DNA from: Sipunculus nudus
Taxonomy: Eukaryota > Annelida > Sipuncula > Golfingiida > Sipunculidae
Direction: 5' to 3'
Length of the DNA stretch: 64,000 nt
Assembly (NCBI GenBank): GCA_026874595.1
Contig: CM049313.1
Span: forward strand, 10,911,508 to 10,975,507
Of this stretch, positions 1 to 9,958 are shown in pieces. The position numbers were made by a program, and so were the translations under genes. Within the stretch, counting starts at the first letter, position 1. Each line of letters begins with the position of its first letter. A model generated the notes under the pieces. The model searched no databases and was not told where the DNA came from. It was given only the letters and a program-made list of their open reading frames with translations.

Positions 1-154
1 AAAAATAAATAAATAAACCGTTTGATTATTGCTTTTTTAATGATAAATATTTTCTGGGTATAACATATTAATATCACCATATTCAGAGTGAGACTCAACA
101 TTGATAACACATCAACATAAATATAAAAGCCCTTTGAAATCCTACGAAAATATG

Positions 155-189
<35 letters not shown>

Positions 190-1133
190 CCAACGCGTAT
201 TCGCCGCGTAACTCGGGGAGTATAGGTATCCTTGCCAGCCTCAGGCCAGTTCCAATTACATGTCACAAACAGACCTTGATTTAAATTTTTTTGGTGTATT
301 ATTTGTTTGTGATTGATGGTCCCACAGAAATTCAAATTACCCAAGCCTACCCCAAAATTTCATCAACTGGCGTTGGCATAACTAGAAAGCACTGAGAGAG
401 TGCATACCTACGCTAACGTCCTGGATACATTGCAATATAACTCGGTGTGTGGTATATGTTAGCACAGGGAACATATAATAATGTAGTGATAACTAAGAAC
501 AGTAAATGCAGTGCTTGAGTCCTCAAACAATTGTGTCTTTCTCCTATTCTATATTTGACATTTTTATGTTTTATTCTATATTCTGACAATAATATTCACC
601 TTTTAATTGTATTACAGTCATTGTTTATTTCCTTATAGGGACCTAATTAGGAGCAATTCTATCCCTGTTCTTTCACACTATCATTTTATTTTTTTTGGGG
701 GGGGGGGGGGGGGCTGGGTTCTCATTCCGCCGCCCACTTAGCTCCCTCGACTTGACCAAGAAATTAAGTGCCTCTAAAGCCCCAGTATGGATCCACTATA
801 GCTATATATAACTATAGCTCAGATTACCTTTAGTCAACCTATCTAAATCATAAATAATTTCTATCAATAGATAAACGGTTTAAATATTTCGATCATATCT
901 CATCATAATTTTCCTTCTGCCAAATGCTCTGCTTTGGTCTTAAAGCTACTATATCCACCTGCCTTATTTATAGTATTTATGTGATACCGGCTTACTCTGC
1001 ATATACAGGGAAAGGTTCTCATAACGCCACTTTGACGTATAAGCATTTCATTTACAGGTTACTTGTGCACAAGGTACTTGAGCCAATCTTAACATACAGA
1101 TAAAAAAAAGTAACCGAGGTATTTAAACATAAC
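1..1133. other. AT-rich non-coding stretch with simple repeats
   Basis: I see no gene here. It holds an (ATA)n microsatellite at about 152-188 and a T-run followed by an uninterrupted G-run at about 690-713. The text at 638-665 (TAGGGACCTAATTAGGAGCA) loosely resembles the start of the TTAA-flanked repeat described at 19155, so it may be an old fragment of that family. Confidence 0.6.
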
Positions 1134-1253
1134 CTAGTTGATGTTCGTTAGGGCATATGAAGCAATGCAATATTTGTCATTTACAGAACTGTATTGTCTG
1201 AATTGAAGCCAGATGTCTTTGCCGGAAGTGTTTAGATTACGATCGGTTGCCAT
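1134..1253 (-). CDS. possible first coding exon of a minus-strand gene (unrecognised)
   Basis: This short open frame begins with ATG at 1253-1251 (MATDRNLNTSGKDIW...) and runs 39 codons to a TAG at 1136-1134. A splice-donor-like GTAAAT directly follows codon 23, with the exon end at 1185 in phase 0. If that donor is used, the exon encodes 23 residues and the rest of the gene lies left of the window. The main support is position: the start codon abuts a dense promoter-like block on its upstream side (1255-1440) whose CCAAT box is oriented toward it, and the ATGGC start overlaps a YY1-like AAAATGGC, as is common near housekeeping transcription starts. The composition is protein-like but no family was recognised. 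It could equally be chance. Confidence 0.3.
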   Translation of the reverse strand: MATDRNLNTSGKDIWLQFRQYSSVNDKYCIASYALTNIN

Positions 1254-1440
1254 TTTTGCGAACCCCACCCCCCGACCCATGTTATTATCACGTGGTTATA
1301 AACGAAGCGTATATACCCCGATTGATTGGTTATTTTTTTAAAGTTTCAAGGGATTAATGTGACGGACGTCAGATATCGGATTGGGTCCCTTTTTGCCTTA
1401 CGTCAATTAAAGCATCGAATGGTTCGTACAACGCCCACGT
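1215..1440. promoter_or_regulatory. candidate promoter, possibly bidirectional
   Basis: This is an island of CpG and known promoter words in an AT-rich setting. It contains an ETS site CCGGAAGTG (1222-1230), a YY1-like GCCATTTT (about 1249), an E-box ATCACGTGG (about 1289), a reversed CCAAT box within ATTGATTGG (1321-1329), a CRE-like TGACGGACGTCA (about 1360), a TTACGTCA (about 1399) and a second CACGTG (about 1427-1435). A possible minus-strand start codon lies at its left edge and a plus-strand coding-like block starts about 1.2 kb to its right. The motif cluster is visible; promoter function is inferred. Confidence 0.5.
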
Positions 1441-1477
1441 GGACTTAATATATATATATTTTTTTTTCATTGAAATT

Positions 1478-1598
1478 TTATCTCTAGATAACATCTCGAG
1501 ATCTCGACTTAACATCTCTTGTGTTTGTGAAAATTAATGTCGAGATATCGAGATGTTACGTCGAGATCTCGAGATGCTATCTCGAGATCTAGAGATAT
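1478..1598. repeat. palindromic array built on CTCGAGATCTCGA words
   Basis: Two arms (about 1479-1517 and 1536-1598) are near reverse complements, both built from ATCTCGAGATCTCGAC-like words. The left arm reads TATCTCTAGATAACATCTCG and the right arm ends CTATCTCGAGATCTAGAGAT. Many individual words are themselves palindromes (CTCGAG, AGATCT, CTAGAG-like). An (AT)n/T-run lies to the left. It may be the terminal arms of a small foldback element; no clear target duplication was found. Confidence 0.6.
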
Positions 1599-1609
1599 GA
1601 TTTTTTCTC

Positions 1610-2580
1610 TGTGTCCTAATTAAATCAGCTACCGTAATACGGAGACATGGTAAAGTAAAAAAAAAATGAGATATTGTAATGTAGTTTAATATAATAGCCC
1701 GCTTAAAGTAGCTTGGTGTTGTTGGGTGCTTAAAATAGGAAACTATTTAAAAAAATAATATTTTTAAATGATTAAATAAAATATGAAAATGAATGAAAAT
1801 TTCTCAAATATGATTCCATAAACCCAAACACTATTTCAGATTTAATTTTATATATTATATATGGGTCTAATACTATGTTTAAATGACTTTTGAATTGATT
1901 TTGAATGAGGGAGTTTTTCCCAACGATGCTATCTTAACGATTTCATCCGGAGAGCGCCAACACCATCCCCAAGCAAGGGCAGACATGTATATATGTACGT
2001 GTCAATTGCATGGCGATAATTTTAAATAATCTGAAATATTACTTTCACATCATGGCATTATTAAAACTGAATTATTATTTCATTACAAAATCCAAAAACT
2101 GATAATTGTGTGTATTATAAAAAAGCCCCGGCGAAAGCATTTTTATAAAGGACAGGCTCTTTAAGGAATAAATATAAAGGCTGAACATGACGCCGTTCAA
2201 GGGGAGTGTGGGGCCATCTCTCCCAACCCCGAATCTATATATATATTTGGGTGCTAATGGGGAAAACTACTATACGTTTATTTCATTATAAGTTAACCAT
2301 TCTGAATTTCGATTCAAGCATAAATAACGTTTTTATGACATTGTCAGGTGTTAATAGAAAATAAAATATCCCAAAGCTTCAGGCCAAAACCAGGTCATAT
2401 ATGCCAAGATTAAAGGCTTTATGCATATAATTCTTTCGTGGATTATATCACATAATGATTAAAATGATATACCAGGCCTTCTGGGATTTTTGTTGACGAA
2501 GGAAAAAGCCTGATAATATGAAACGTCTTGCAAAAAATATATGGTTACGAGCAACAGGAAAAATATTCAGCCTTAAAGGT
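1610..2580. other. AT-rich stretch, nothing recognised
   Basis: I see no gene, repeat pair or promoter-like cluster in this stretch. Stop codons are dense in all frames. Confidence 0.5.
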
Positions 2581-2600
2581 ATACTGAGAGAGAAAGTTTA

Positions 2601-2937
2601 ATGAGCGGAGCAAGTTGTTTCGCTTGTCGAGCAGCTACAGGTTGCTGTGGTCAAGACCCCAGCCCTGTGCGCTCCTTAATGGTTCGCAGGGCCAACAGAC
2701 GCGATGCCACCAAGCCAAGCAGAAAGCCGTGAGAGACCGCCACCGTTCTGACCCGCACCGGCGACTTTACAGGAAAGCCACAGCACCAACAGCCCCAAAG
2801 GGCAGAAGAAACCCACTTTCCCTCTACCGATTCCAGCAGCGGAGACCCAGCCATGCCAATCGAGAGCCGAAATCGATCTGTGAGACGACAGAGCTTTGAG
2901 ACGGATAACCATTTTATACTTGCAGTTTCGGCCATTT
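2601..2937 (+). CDS. coding-like GC-rich block with one in-frame TGA (unrecognised)
   Basis: The ATG at 2601 opens a frame preceded by an in-frame TAA. It encodes 43 residues (MSGASCFACRAATGCC..., Cys-rich, then Arg/Lys-rich), meets TGA at 2730-2732, and then stays open for about 68 more codons to the TAG near 2935-2937. The second part is hydrophilic and Ser/Arg-rich, with a RRQSF phosphosite-like motif. The block is clearly richer in G+C than both flanks. A splice-donor-like GTGAGAG overlaps the TGA (first G at 2729), so the simplest reading is a first exon ending at 2728 in phase 2. Alternatives are a pseudogene, a readthrough or selenocysteine TGA, or a chance open frame; other frames are also partly open because the block is GC-rich. 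No family was recognised. Confidence 0.35.
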
Positions 2938-3348
2938 AGACCATTTAGCAAGTTTAATGTTAAAATGCACTTTGTCACAAACATATAAAAAAATCAGCTA
3001 ATACAAACTTTAAAACAATTTATTGTAGAGAAAACGATGAATAGCTTTTGACAGTCTGTATATAGACCAAGAGGCAACTTGACGTTTCTATATAGTCACC
3101 GCGGGGATGCTGGGCGTTCTCTTGAACAACCGAGTGAAAACGGGGTAACTGTGAAAGAAGCATGCATGGTTTGCAAGGAGTCCAAATTAAAGCCTTAAAT
3201 TGGACCATTTTGGCCGTACAGACCCCTATATTGTTATGAGGTCAGTGTAACCTCCCCCGGAAACAAGGAGTATTATAATAATTGGTATGTCTCAACTGAA
3301 ACAGAATGGATGTTATGCTATCCTTTGAAACATATATTGCACGAGGTA

Positions 3349-3453
3349 CAGGGGCGTAGCCAAGGGGGGGCCGCAGGGGGCCATGGCCCCCCCCCCCCCC
3401 CGGGTCGCATCCAGAACTCGCTGTCCTTTCGGAATTTCACTTAATCTAATACT

Positions 3454-3485
<32 letters not shown>

Positions 3486-4181
3486 TATATATGTATGCAT
3501 TAAATTGCCTTTGCTATCAGTGGAAGATCCAGAGGGGGCGCCTTCGGCGCGCGGCCCCCCGTTGAGCTGCAATATCTCTCTTTTTATCTAATTTCCGATT
3601 TTCGTGATTAATATTCGTTTCTCATATTTCTTGTAATGAATAAGCAATTAGACTATTTAAGTATATGCAGTTTATTACTTACGGCTCCTCTGGTGATACC
3701 GGTACTCGAACTCGCGATCTGTGCTCTTAATAGTCCTGTGTACTGTCAAGACCACGGAACTCGGTAATATGCAAAGTTTAACATAAGAATTCAACTTATG
3801 AGTTATTTCACTACGAGCATTACATTAAAAAGATAATATTTTGCAAGTTACAAACGTAATTGCGCCTTTGCGCCATTGACTTGTTTGAAAACGACTGAAA
3901 TTTTATATCCTAATTTTGAAGAAAATTAAATATAAAATATTGAACCTCTCTACAGTTTGCCTACATAACGCAAAGACATAAAGGGGACAGAAAATCCTCA
4001 TATTTTTGTGAAAATTGCCTTAAAATGTCCTCTTTACATTGTATATTCAAAAAATTTCCCAATATGGGAGGTGGATATACCCCCATGTACCTGTAACTAA
4101 CCTCAATAAAACCATGGTTCTTAATTGAAAATAAAAAAAAAATATATATATATTTTGATAAACTAAAATATATAACGGAAA

Positions 4182-4229
<48 letters not shown>

Positions 4230-4377
4230 TACTTATATATACCTGTATATATAACAGTTTTCATAGTACCATTACATGCATATTAGTGCCCCTACCCCCC
4301 CCCCCCCCCTTTTCGAATTTCTGGATTCGCCACTGATCATGGCCCCCTCCCCTCCCTCAATCCTGGCTACGCCCCTG
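3349..4377. mobile_element. hAT-like non-autonomous element (outer), carrying an inner one
   Basis: The left end reads CAGGGGCGTAGCCAAGG (from 3349) and the right end CCTGGCTACGCCCCTG (to 4377), which are matching terminal inverted repeats. CAGGG...GTAGCC ends are typical of hAT-type non-autonomous elements. AGGTA directly flanks both sides (3344-3348 and 4378-4382), a 5-bp match rather than the 8 bp expected for hAT, so the superfamily is uncertain. C/G homopolymers sit just inside both ends. No transposase is present. Confidence 0.6.
3518..4335. mobile_element. inner hAT-like non-autonomous element nested in the 3349-4377 element
   Basis: The left end CAGTGGAAGATCCAGA (from 3518) pairs with the right end TCTGGATTCGCCACTG (to 4335). 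Both ends continue into G/C-rich runs, and the interior is AT-rich with an (AT)n tract (about 3451-3482 lies just outside the left end) and an (ATA)n tract at about 4181-4226. No clean 8-bp target duplication was found. It appears to have inserted into the outer CAGGGGCGTAGCC element. Confidence 0.5.
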
Positions 4378-4382
4378 AGGTA

Positions 4383-5510
4383 AGCCTGCATGTTGTCCTT
4401 CACAGTGGAAAGAGTGACAGATTTAGCGAAAGGGCAAGACAATACGCTTTAAATATTTGCTTTATGGATTAAATACTACAATAAACATCGTGAGCAGATG
4501 GGATTGCAACCTAATTAAAGGAACCGTATAGATTGACTTATCTTCATCCAAATTCTTAAGTGTATTAGACTTGTTCAGAAATGGCTCTGATAGCCCCAAA
4601 TTACCTGCCTACACATTTTAACATTTTTGACCGTTATCTGAGTGCTATTTAGAAACTATATTCTTACTGCTTGCAGCAGAAGAGGTCACTGCTAATATAT
4701 TTCATGGTGAATTTTATATTAACAATAATACTAAATAATAATAGGATATACAAAGCGGCAAACAAAAAAAAAAAACACGAAAATTTATATAGAGACACGT
4801 GCCAACTCTGCCAGATGGATCTATGTGATGAATAGTCTGCATGCGTTACCTTTTTTATATATACCCTTTTCCACATGCAGGGATTTAAAAAAAGACAGGC
4901 CTAGTTGCCAGATATGTTAACGTTGAAACAAATTATATATTCCTTTCAGATAGAAAAATCAGTTAAGAAATCTACAGATAAATATTTAACTTTTTTTTCA
5001 TGAACTATAAAAAAACGCCACAGATTTCAGAATATTTCCTTTATATGCACATTTACGCTACTTATTTATAATGTACTCTACAAAACATGAAATTCCACGT
5101 CGGAATTCTTGTTTTTTTTTTTTTTTTTTATTATTCTATCAAATTATTTTCTTTGAGTCGCATAGAATGTAATTAAAATAAGTAAAAAAAACATGGGTCA
5201 AATTGTTCACGGTGCTTGGCTTAATTTTGTATAATTTTAGCAATTTCAAAATTGCATGACTTATTTCTATTGTTATTGTTTGTTATATATTAGCATTTGA
5301 AAAACTATATATATGAGAAAATGGCTCTGCTGTTTGGTGATAATCAAGTACCATAATATACTCTGAATGACTGCCATGAATTACCTAGTTATATGGTTTC
5401 TGAGATTCTGTTTTGCGTATGAAATACATACAGATTGACGGGCAGGTTGACAGACAAAACTGATCACTTTATTTCACTTTCACATATTGATATATTCACA
5501 TATGCATACA
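4383..5510. other. AT-rich stretch, nothing recognised
   Basis: No gene or repeat pair was recognised. A poly-T tract occurs at about 5112-5130. Confidence 0.5.
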
Positions 5511-5515
5511 CATAT

Positions 5516-6243
5516 TAATACGCCCGTCTATGAGCGGACGTATTATGGTTTTACCGTCCGTCGCCGCGATAACTTACCAGGGCTGTGAGGATTTATCTCG
5601 CCCGAGTTCGATCATAGGCAAATTTCACACATATATATTTAATGTCAGGAGTTACTCGGCTACTTTGTGGTGTCATCGCGATAACTTACGAGGAATATAA
5701 TGGATTTTGATAAAACTCAACAGAAATATAAATCAATATAATATTTCACCTAAGTTGTATTTCCAGCAAAATCCATGCATACAGTTTAATGAAGGCAGAG
5801 GTCACCAGGCTATGGTGCATGGTGGCACCATGCACCCTAACTTACAAAAAATCTGATGAATTTCCAGGAAAATCCACGCATATTAAATATTATTTAATTA
5901 GGCCAGAGGTCACTAGGCTACTTTGTGCTGTCAAATTCATGGTGTCGCCGCGATAACGTACAATTAATATGATGGATTTGATAAAGCTCAAAAGAAATAT
6001 AAATCAAAATAATATCTCACCTCAGTTGCATTTCCAGTAAAATCCATGCTTATTAATGAAGTCAGAGGTCACCACACTTTGGTGGCACCATGCACCCTGA
6101 TGGATTTTCATATAACTCACGCTGAGTATTCACCAATACAATTTTTCACCTAAATTATATAGCGAATTCACACATATCTAAAGAGGTCAGAGGTCACAGA
6201 ATATGCAACGGGCGTATAATGCACCATTTGCGGTGCTTTTGTT
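5516..6243 (+). mobile_element. R2 tandem-repeat transposon, copy 1
   Basis: It starts with a hairpin (AATACGCCCG ... CGGACGTATT, about 5518-5545) and ends GACGG/ACGGGCGTATAAT then CGGTGCTTTTGTTT. The interior is made of degenerate repeats of roughly 100-160 bp, each carrying GAGGTCAGAGGTCAC or a relative (about 5797, 5903, 6061, 6184) and an 'AAATCCATGCATATT' segment. A second copy lies at 25565-26033 and a degenerate reverse copy at about 31320-31970. There is no coding capacity; the transposition mechanism is unknown. Confidence 0.7.
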
Positions 6244-7600
6244 TAAATCATAACATAATTAAATTTAATTGAAAAGAAAATTATCTTTTCGGTCTCTAGC
6301 TCTTACCGAGGAACAAATGAATTAACAGCATACATGATCAAGTAGCAAGTACTGTTATTTAACAAAGAATGTCACCTTATATCCTTCATTAGATTTTAGC
6401 ACAATAATGGATGAGAAGATTGAAATACATGTATTACTTGGTCTGCATAAATTCTCAGGAATACAATAATCTTAATCTTATAGCATCACATTATGGGATG
6501 AAAACTTTTAGTAGATATACATCTCTGACAGAATATTTTGACTGTATACAATAATCGTGTCGAGAATCGAAAGGCAGTAATCAATAATTGAATTCAATCG
6601 AAGATCCCTTAGCAATTCACAGGCCTAGAAATTATCGCAAAACCAAGGTTATCCATGTACCCAAAAGCTGATACGACATTAAATATGATAAAAAACCGGC
6701 ATTTATATTAAAAAAAATACGTGTTCATAAAAAACTTTCGCGTTCTATATATTTAGTCATTTACGTTAGTTCATTGATCCAGTTGTTGAAACGAAATTGT
6801 TCTATAATATACGTTTACATGCATGAATGTATGGGGCAAACCATTTAAATTGTGATATTGTGTGTGCATGTGCATTAAATTACATGTTACTTTATATTAA
6901 CCTAGAAGAATGAATGCAACAAACAATACTGCAAGCATTTACTCATTCCTTTAGTATAATGACAACCAGGGGTTAGGGGGACACACCCCTGCCATGCCCC
7001 CTAATTAGCTGGCAGGCTGCCAGCGCTGTGGCAGGTCTGCGGGGTGGTCACATCTTTTCCTTGAATAGTGGGTCAGATACCATGCAGGTAATAAAAAAAA
7101 TGCAATAACACTGGACTTAAAGCTTATACACACTTAATTTAAAAACTGCTGTGATTCTGAAATAAAAAAAAGCTACATAGTGATTTTCTTTTTCTTAAAA
7201 AAATCCTTATTTGATTTTTTTGCTAATATACCTATATATATCAATATATATATATATATATATATATATCTTTGTAATACAGCCTTTGAGGCAAGTCTTC
7301 GCACTCTGTCTATAGTGCAAGTGCACCGCCGCGTACATATAGCCTACCTGCTATCTAGTTCCACTGCTAATGAAAAAATTTGTCATTGTAAGACTAATTT
7401 TCTAGTCTAGTTTCTTTATGCACACATGTTATATAAATTTCTATTTTGAATAGCGTTTCAATAAAAATAAATTAAAATTCCATTAACAAATTTTTACTGT
7501 AATTCTGCCTTGAATGACACGATGAAGCGTATTTATTTCTCCTTTTTTTTAAAATACACGTGGGCATATGTCCATGACATTCCTCTGGCCAGGATCACAG
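6244..7600. other. AT-rich stretch with an (AT)n tract
   Basis: No gene was recognised. An (AT)n microsatellite lies at about 7235-7270. A short G+C-richer patch (6960-7060) contains imperfect inverted words around GCTGGCAGGCTGCCAGC. Confidence 0.5.
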
Positions 7601-7888
7601 TCATGAAAAATTAAGCTGGAACGTGTCCGTGGGTGGGCGTGGTCTGCTCGATTCGCGGGCGTATATGTAATGCCGTGCTTAGCGACAACGTTACAAATAT
7701 ACGTTGCTATAAATGGTTGTCAATACCGTTCACACTCCGAGTGGGACAATAAAAAAAGCGTGACGCGCGGCGACACGGAAAATCCATTATATTCATTCTT
7801 CAACCACGACTGTTTAGCTATTGTTGTTGCTACCATAAGCGGCCAATCAATTTGACGTTATATTAAATATTGGGAAATCCTGAGAAAT
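7600..7888 (+). promoter_or_regulatory. candidate promoter of the plus-strand gene starting at 7889
   Basis: This CpG-containing block (GATTCGCGGGCG, GTGACGCGCGGCGACACGG) contrasts with its AT-rich surroundings. CCAATCAAT at 7843-7851 is followed at once by TTGACGTTA (a CRE half-site) and an AT-rich TATATTAAATATT about 30 bases before the candidate start codon. Promoter function is inferred from this layout and from the strong splice donor just downstream. Confidence 0.45.
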
Positions 7889-7898
7889 ATGGCAACAG
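7889..7898 (+). CDS. candidate coding exon 1 (ATGGCAACAG), unrecognised gene
   Basis: ATG GCA ACA G is followed by GTGAGG, making a near-perfect donor (CAG|GTGAGG), so the exon ends in phase 1 after encoding Met-Ala-Thr. The 5' part of the exon is presumably untranslated. The phase fits the exon at 26440-26507, which needs exactly one carried base; the joined codon is GAT (Asp). A CCAAT box and CpG-rich block sit immediately upstream. The ATG overlaps a YY1-like ATGGC word, which is an alternative explanation for its conservation. The roughly 18.5-kb first intron contains many mobile elements. Confidence 0.4.
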
Positions 7899-8334
7899 GT
7901 GAGGGCACTTCCCCTCCCTAATCTTTTCTGTCACTCCGACAGGGGCCATCGGAGGTACTTAATTTTACAAGTGTATATATAGGACCTATGTGGTTGGCTG
8001 GAACTGCCATTTTTGCCTTATTTATTTCGTTCAGAATGTTTTTTCTGTATGACAGAACAGACAAGGAATTTATATGATTCGTGGTGTGGTAAAACACGTA
8101 AAAACACGTATTGTATGTCCAGCTTGTTCATCATGTATGGAAGCAACAATATACATTGTTTCAAAATCCTAAACACTTAAAATTTTAAACTAACTCTTCT
8201 TAATTCAAACTGAAGGTAAATTATTCACAACAACCATTTGACTGTAATGCTTCGATCACTGGATGGCTTTTTTTTGGTATTCATATTGCTTAGTTTTACT
8301 CCCGTTGAGTCCTCGCGCCTTTCATATTTTAGTA

Positions 8335-8412
8335 TGATTTCTCGACCAATCAATGACGACGAACACAGCCTCGTTTTAGACCAGCCTAACATGGCGTTCA
8401 ACGAATGAAGCC
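8335..8412. promoter_or_regulatory. small promoter-like cluster
   Basis: CCAATCAAT (8346-8354) runs directly into GACGACG, and 35 bases on there is CAGCCTAACATGGCG with a YY1-like ATGGCG. The pairing of CCAATCAAT with a TGACG/GACGAC word repeats what is seen at 1321 and 7843. No convincing exon follows: the ATG at about 8391 opens only five codons. Confidence 0.25.
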
Positions 8413-9350
8413 GTGGAATATCAGGAAACCGAGTGATATCTTACCTGCTTTTTATCAACTGATAAACGTAGTGGGAACCGAAAGAACACTTAAAAGGTGA
8501 GGAAACGTGTCATTATGAACAGAGATTAATTTTTGTTTTAAACAATTATTGATTTGCCGATTGACGTGGTACAAAGACTTCTGGGTGAAACCCCCGGCTT
8601 TTAATCCAGGATGTTGACACTTCACAACAACAACAACAGTCAGCTGGTCTCGGGAACTAGGATTTCCTGTTCTCATATATAAGAGTCTTTCAGTGACGTC
8701 AGTAAAATAAAATTGTTCCTGTCACTTAATTTGTTTCCCGATCTTGACTGCAGATACGAATATAATAAATAAAAGTTGATTCATAACAGTTAAAATTATG
8801 ATTAAATTATAGTATAATTATAACTTATAATATAAAAGGTACTGACACTGTACTGTACAGCCTGTATGTAACTATACTATAGACTAGTAATAATGACATG
8901 TTGATGTGTGCCACCATTTTTATATTTGTAATAACACTGAATCATAATTCATGAAAATTGTTGTATAAGAGTCCAAGTTTTAACAATTTTATACACGGAT
9001 GAATTTAATCAAGCAGGCAAAAACAGTTGTGGCATGTGAAATTTATTATCTAATACTCAGTATTAGCCCAGTTTGGCAGATAGGAGAAAAAATTGTCTAA
9101 AGCTGTCATCCTTTGGATTTGGAAAATAATAAATATGAAAACTGATAATCATGATTTCAAAACAAATAACTTAAGTACTAGATCAGAACTGCAGAAGTAG
9201 CTTTGATCCACATGTTAACAAACAATAAAAAAATTTGAAAAAATATAAGGGCCAATCTCAACCCAATTTTAAAATGTTTCTGTTTTTTGAAAACATGTTG
9301 TTATAACACTGAGAGGGTATTAGGCCCATGTGTTCTGTAATTTTTATTTA
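8413..9350. other. non-coding stretch, nothing recognised
   Basis: No repeat partner or gene was recognised. It would be intron 1 of the plus-strand candidate gene. Confidence 0.4.
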
Positions 9351-9356
9351 TTGTAA

Positions 9357-9494
9357 CGGGTGAAAATATATATCAGGCCTGAATGTGGATTCAAACCCGC
9401 AACCTGTGACACACAAGTCAGATGTTCTTCCACATTGCTAATAAAGCGAGCTTCACTAGCAAGGCTAGTAAGAACGCTTTGTGTGCATGGTTAC
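9357..9494 (-). mobile_element. tRNA-like SINE unit, first of a direct pair
   Basis: On the minus strand the unit ends with a tRNA-type B-box word (GGTTGCGGGTTTGAATCC) preceded by tRNA-like arms. The same unit recurs 271 bp away at 9628-9764 with about 80 percent visible identity, sharing GGGTGAAAATA, ATCAGGCCTGAATG, AACCTGTGACACA and AAAGCGAGCTTCACT. It is too degenerate to be a functional tRNA. Confidence 0.55.
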
Positions 9495-9627
9495 ATTCAC
9501 CCCCTCTCCAGGAGCATTCTGTCCCTAGAAAGTAGGAATCTATCTTAAGGGTCACACAAGTGACCTAGGTGGGGCATTATGCCAAGACACCAACTCACCG
9601 CATTCCACTGCTGCCACCATTGAAATG

Positions 9628-9764
9628 GGTGAAAATACAAATCAGGCCTGAATGGGGATTCGAACCTGTAACCTGTGACACAAAAGTGAGATATTCTACC
9701 ACTTCACATATAAAGCGAGCTTCACTGGCAAGGCCGGTAAGAACGCTTTTGTGTGCATGGTAAC
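9628..9764 (-). mobile_element. tRNA-like SINE unit, second of a direct pair
   Basis: Reading the minus strand, an A-box-like GTGGTAGAATAT is followed about 45 bases later by a perfect-looking B box, GGTTCGAATCC, in tRNA spacing. The pairing with 9357-9494, separated by about 133 bp of unrelated sequence, suggests a dimeric SINE or a local duplication. Confidence 0.6.
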
Positions 9765-9958
9765 ATATTTACAATATAATATATTATACATTATAATATA
9801 CAGGTAATATAAATTGCTAAATTTTTATTTTTATTTTTAGTTGGTAATTTCTCAGAATCTGTTACTGATTATGTATATCATATGCATTGCTAATGTTGAC
9901 ATATATTCAAACAGTGTGACATGGAAATTGGTTGTGAATATTTTTATTGACATCTGAC

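Noticed and set aside
2651-2984. Minus-strand frames of 94 and 102 codons
   Set aside because: They are shadows of the G+C-rich block at 2601-2937; the plus-strand frame has the more protein-like composition.
8391-8408. Start codon ATGGCG behind the CCAATCAAT cluster
   Set aside because: It encodes only five codons before TGA and no donor interrupts it.
9628-9764. Possible functional tRNA gene (A and B box on the minus strand)
   Set aside because: The acceptor and anticodon arms do not pair, and a related unit nearby shows that it is a SINE-type repeat.
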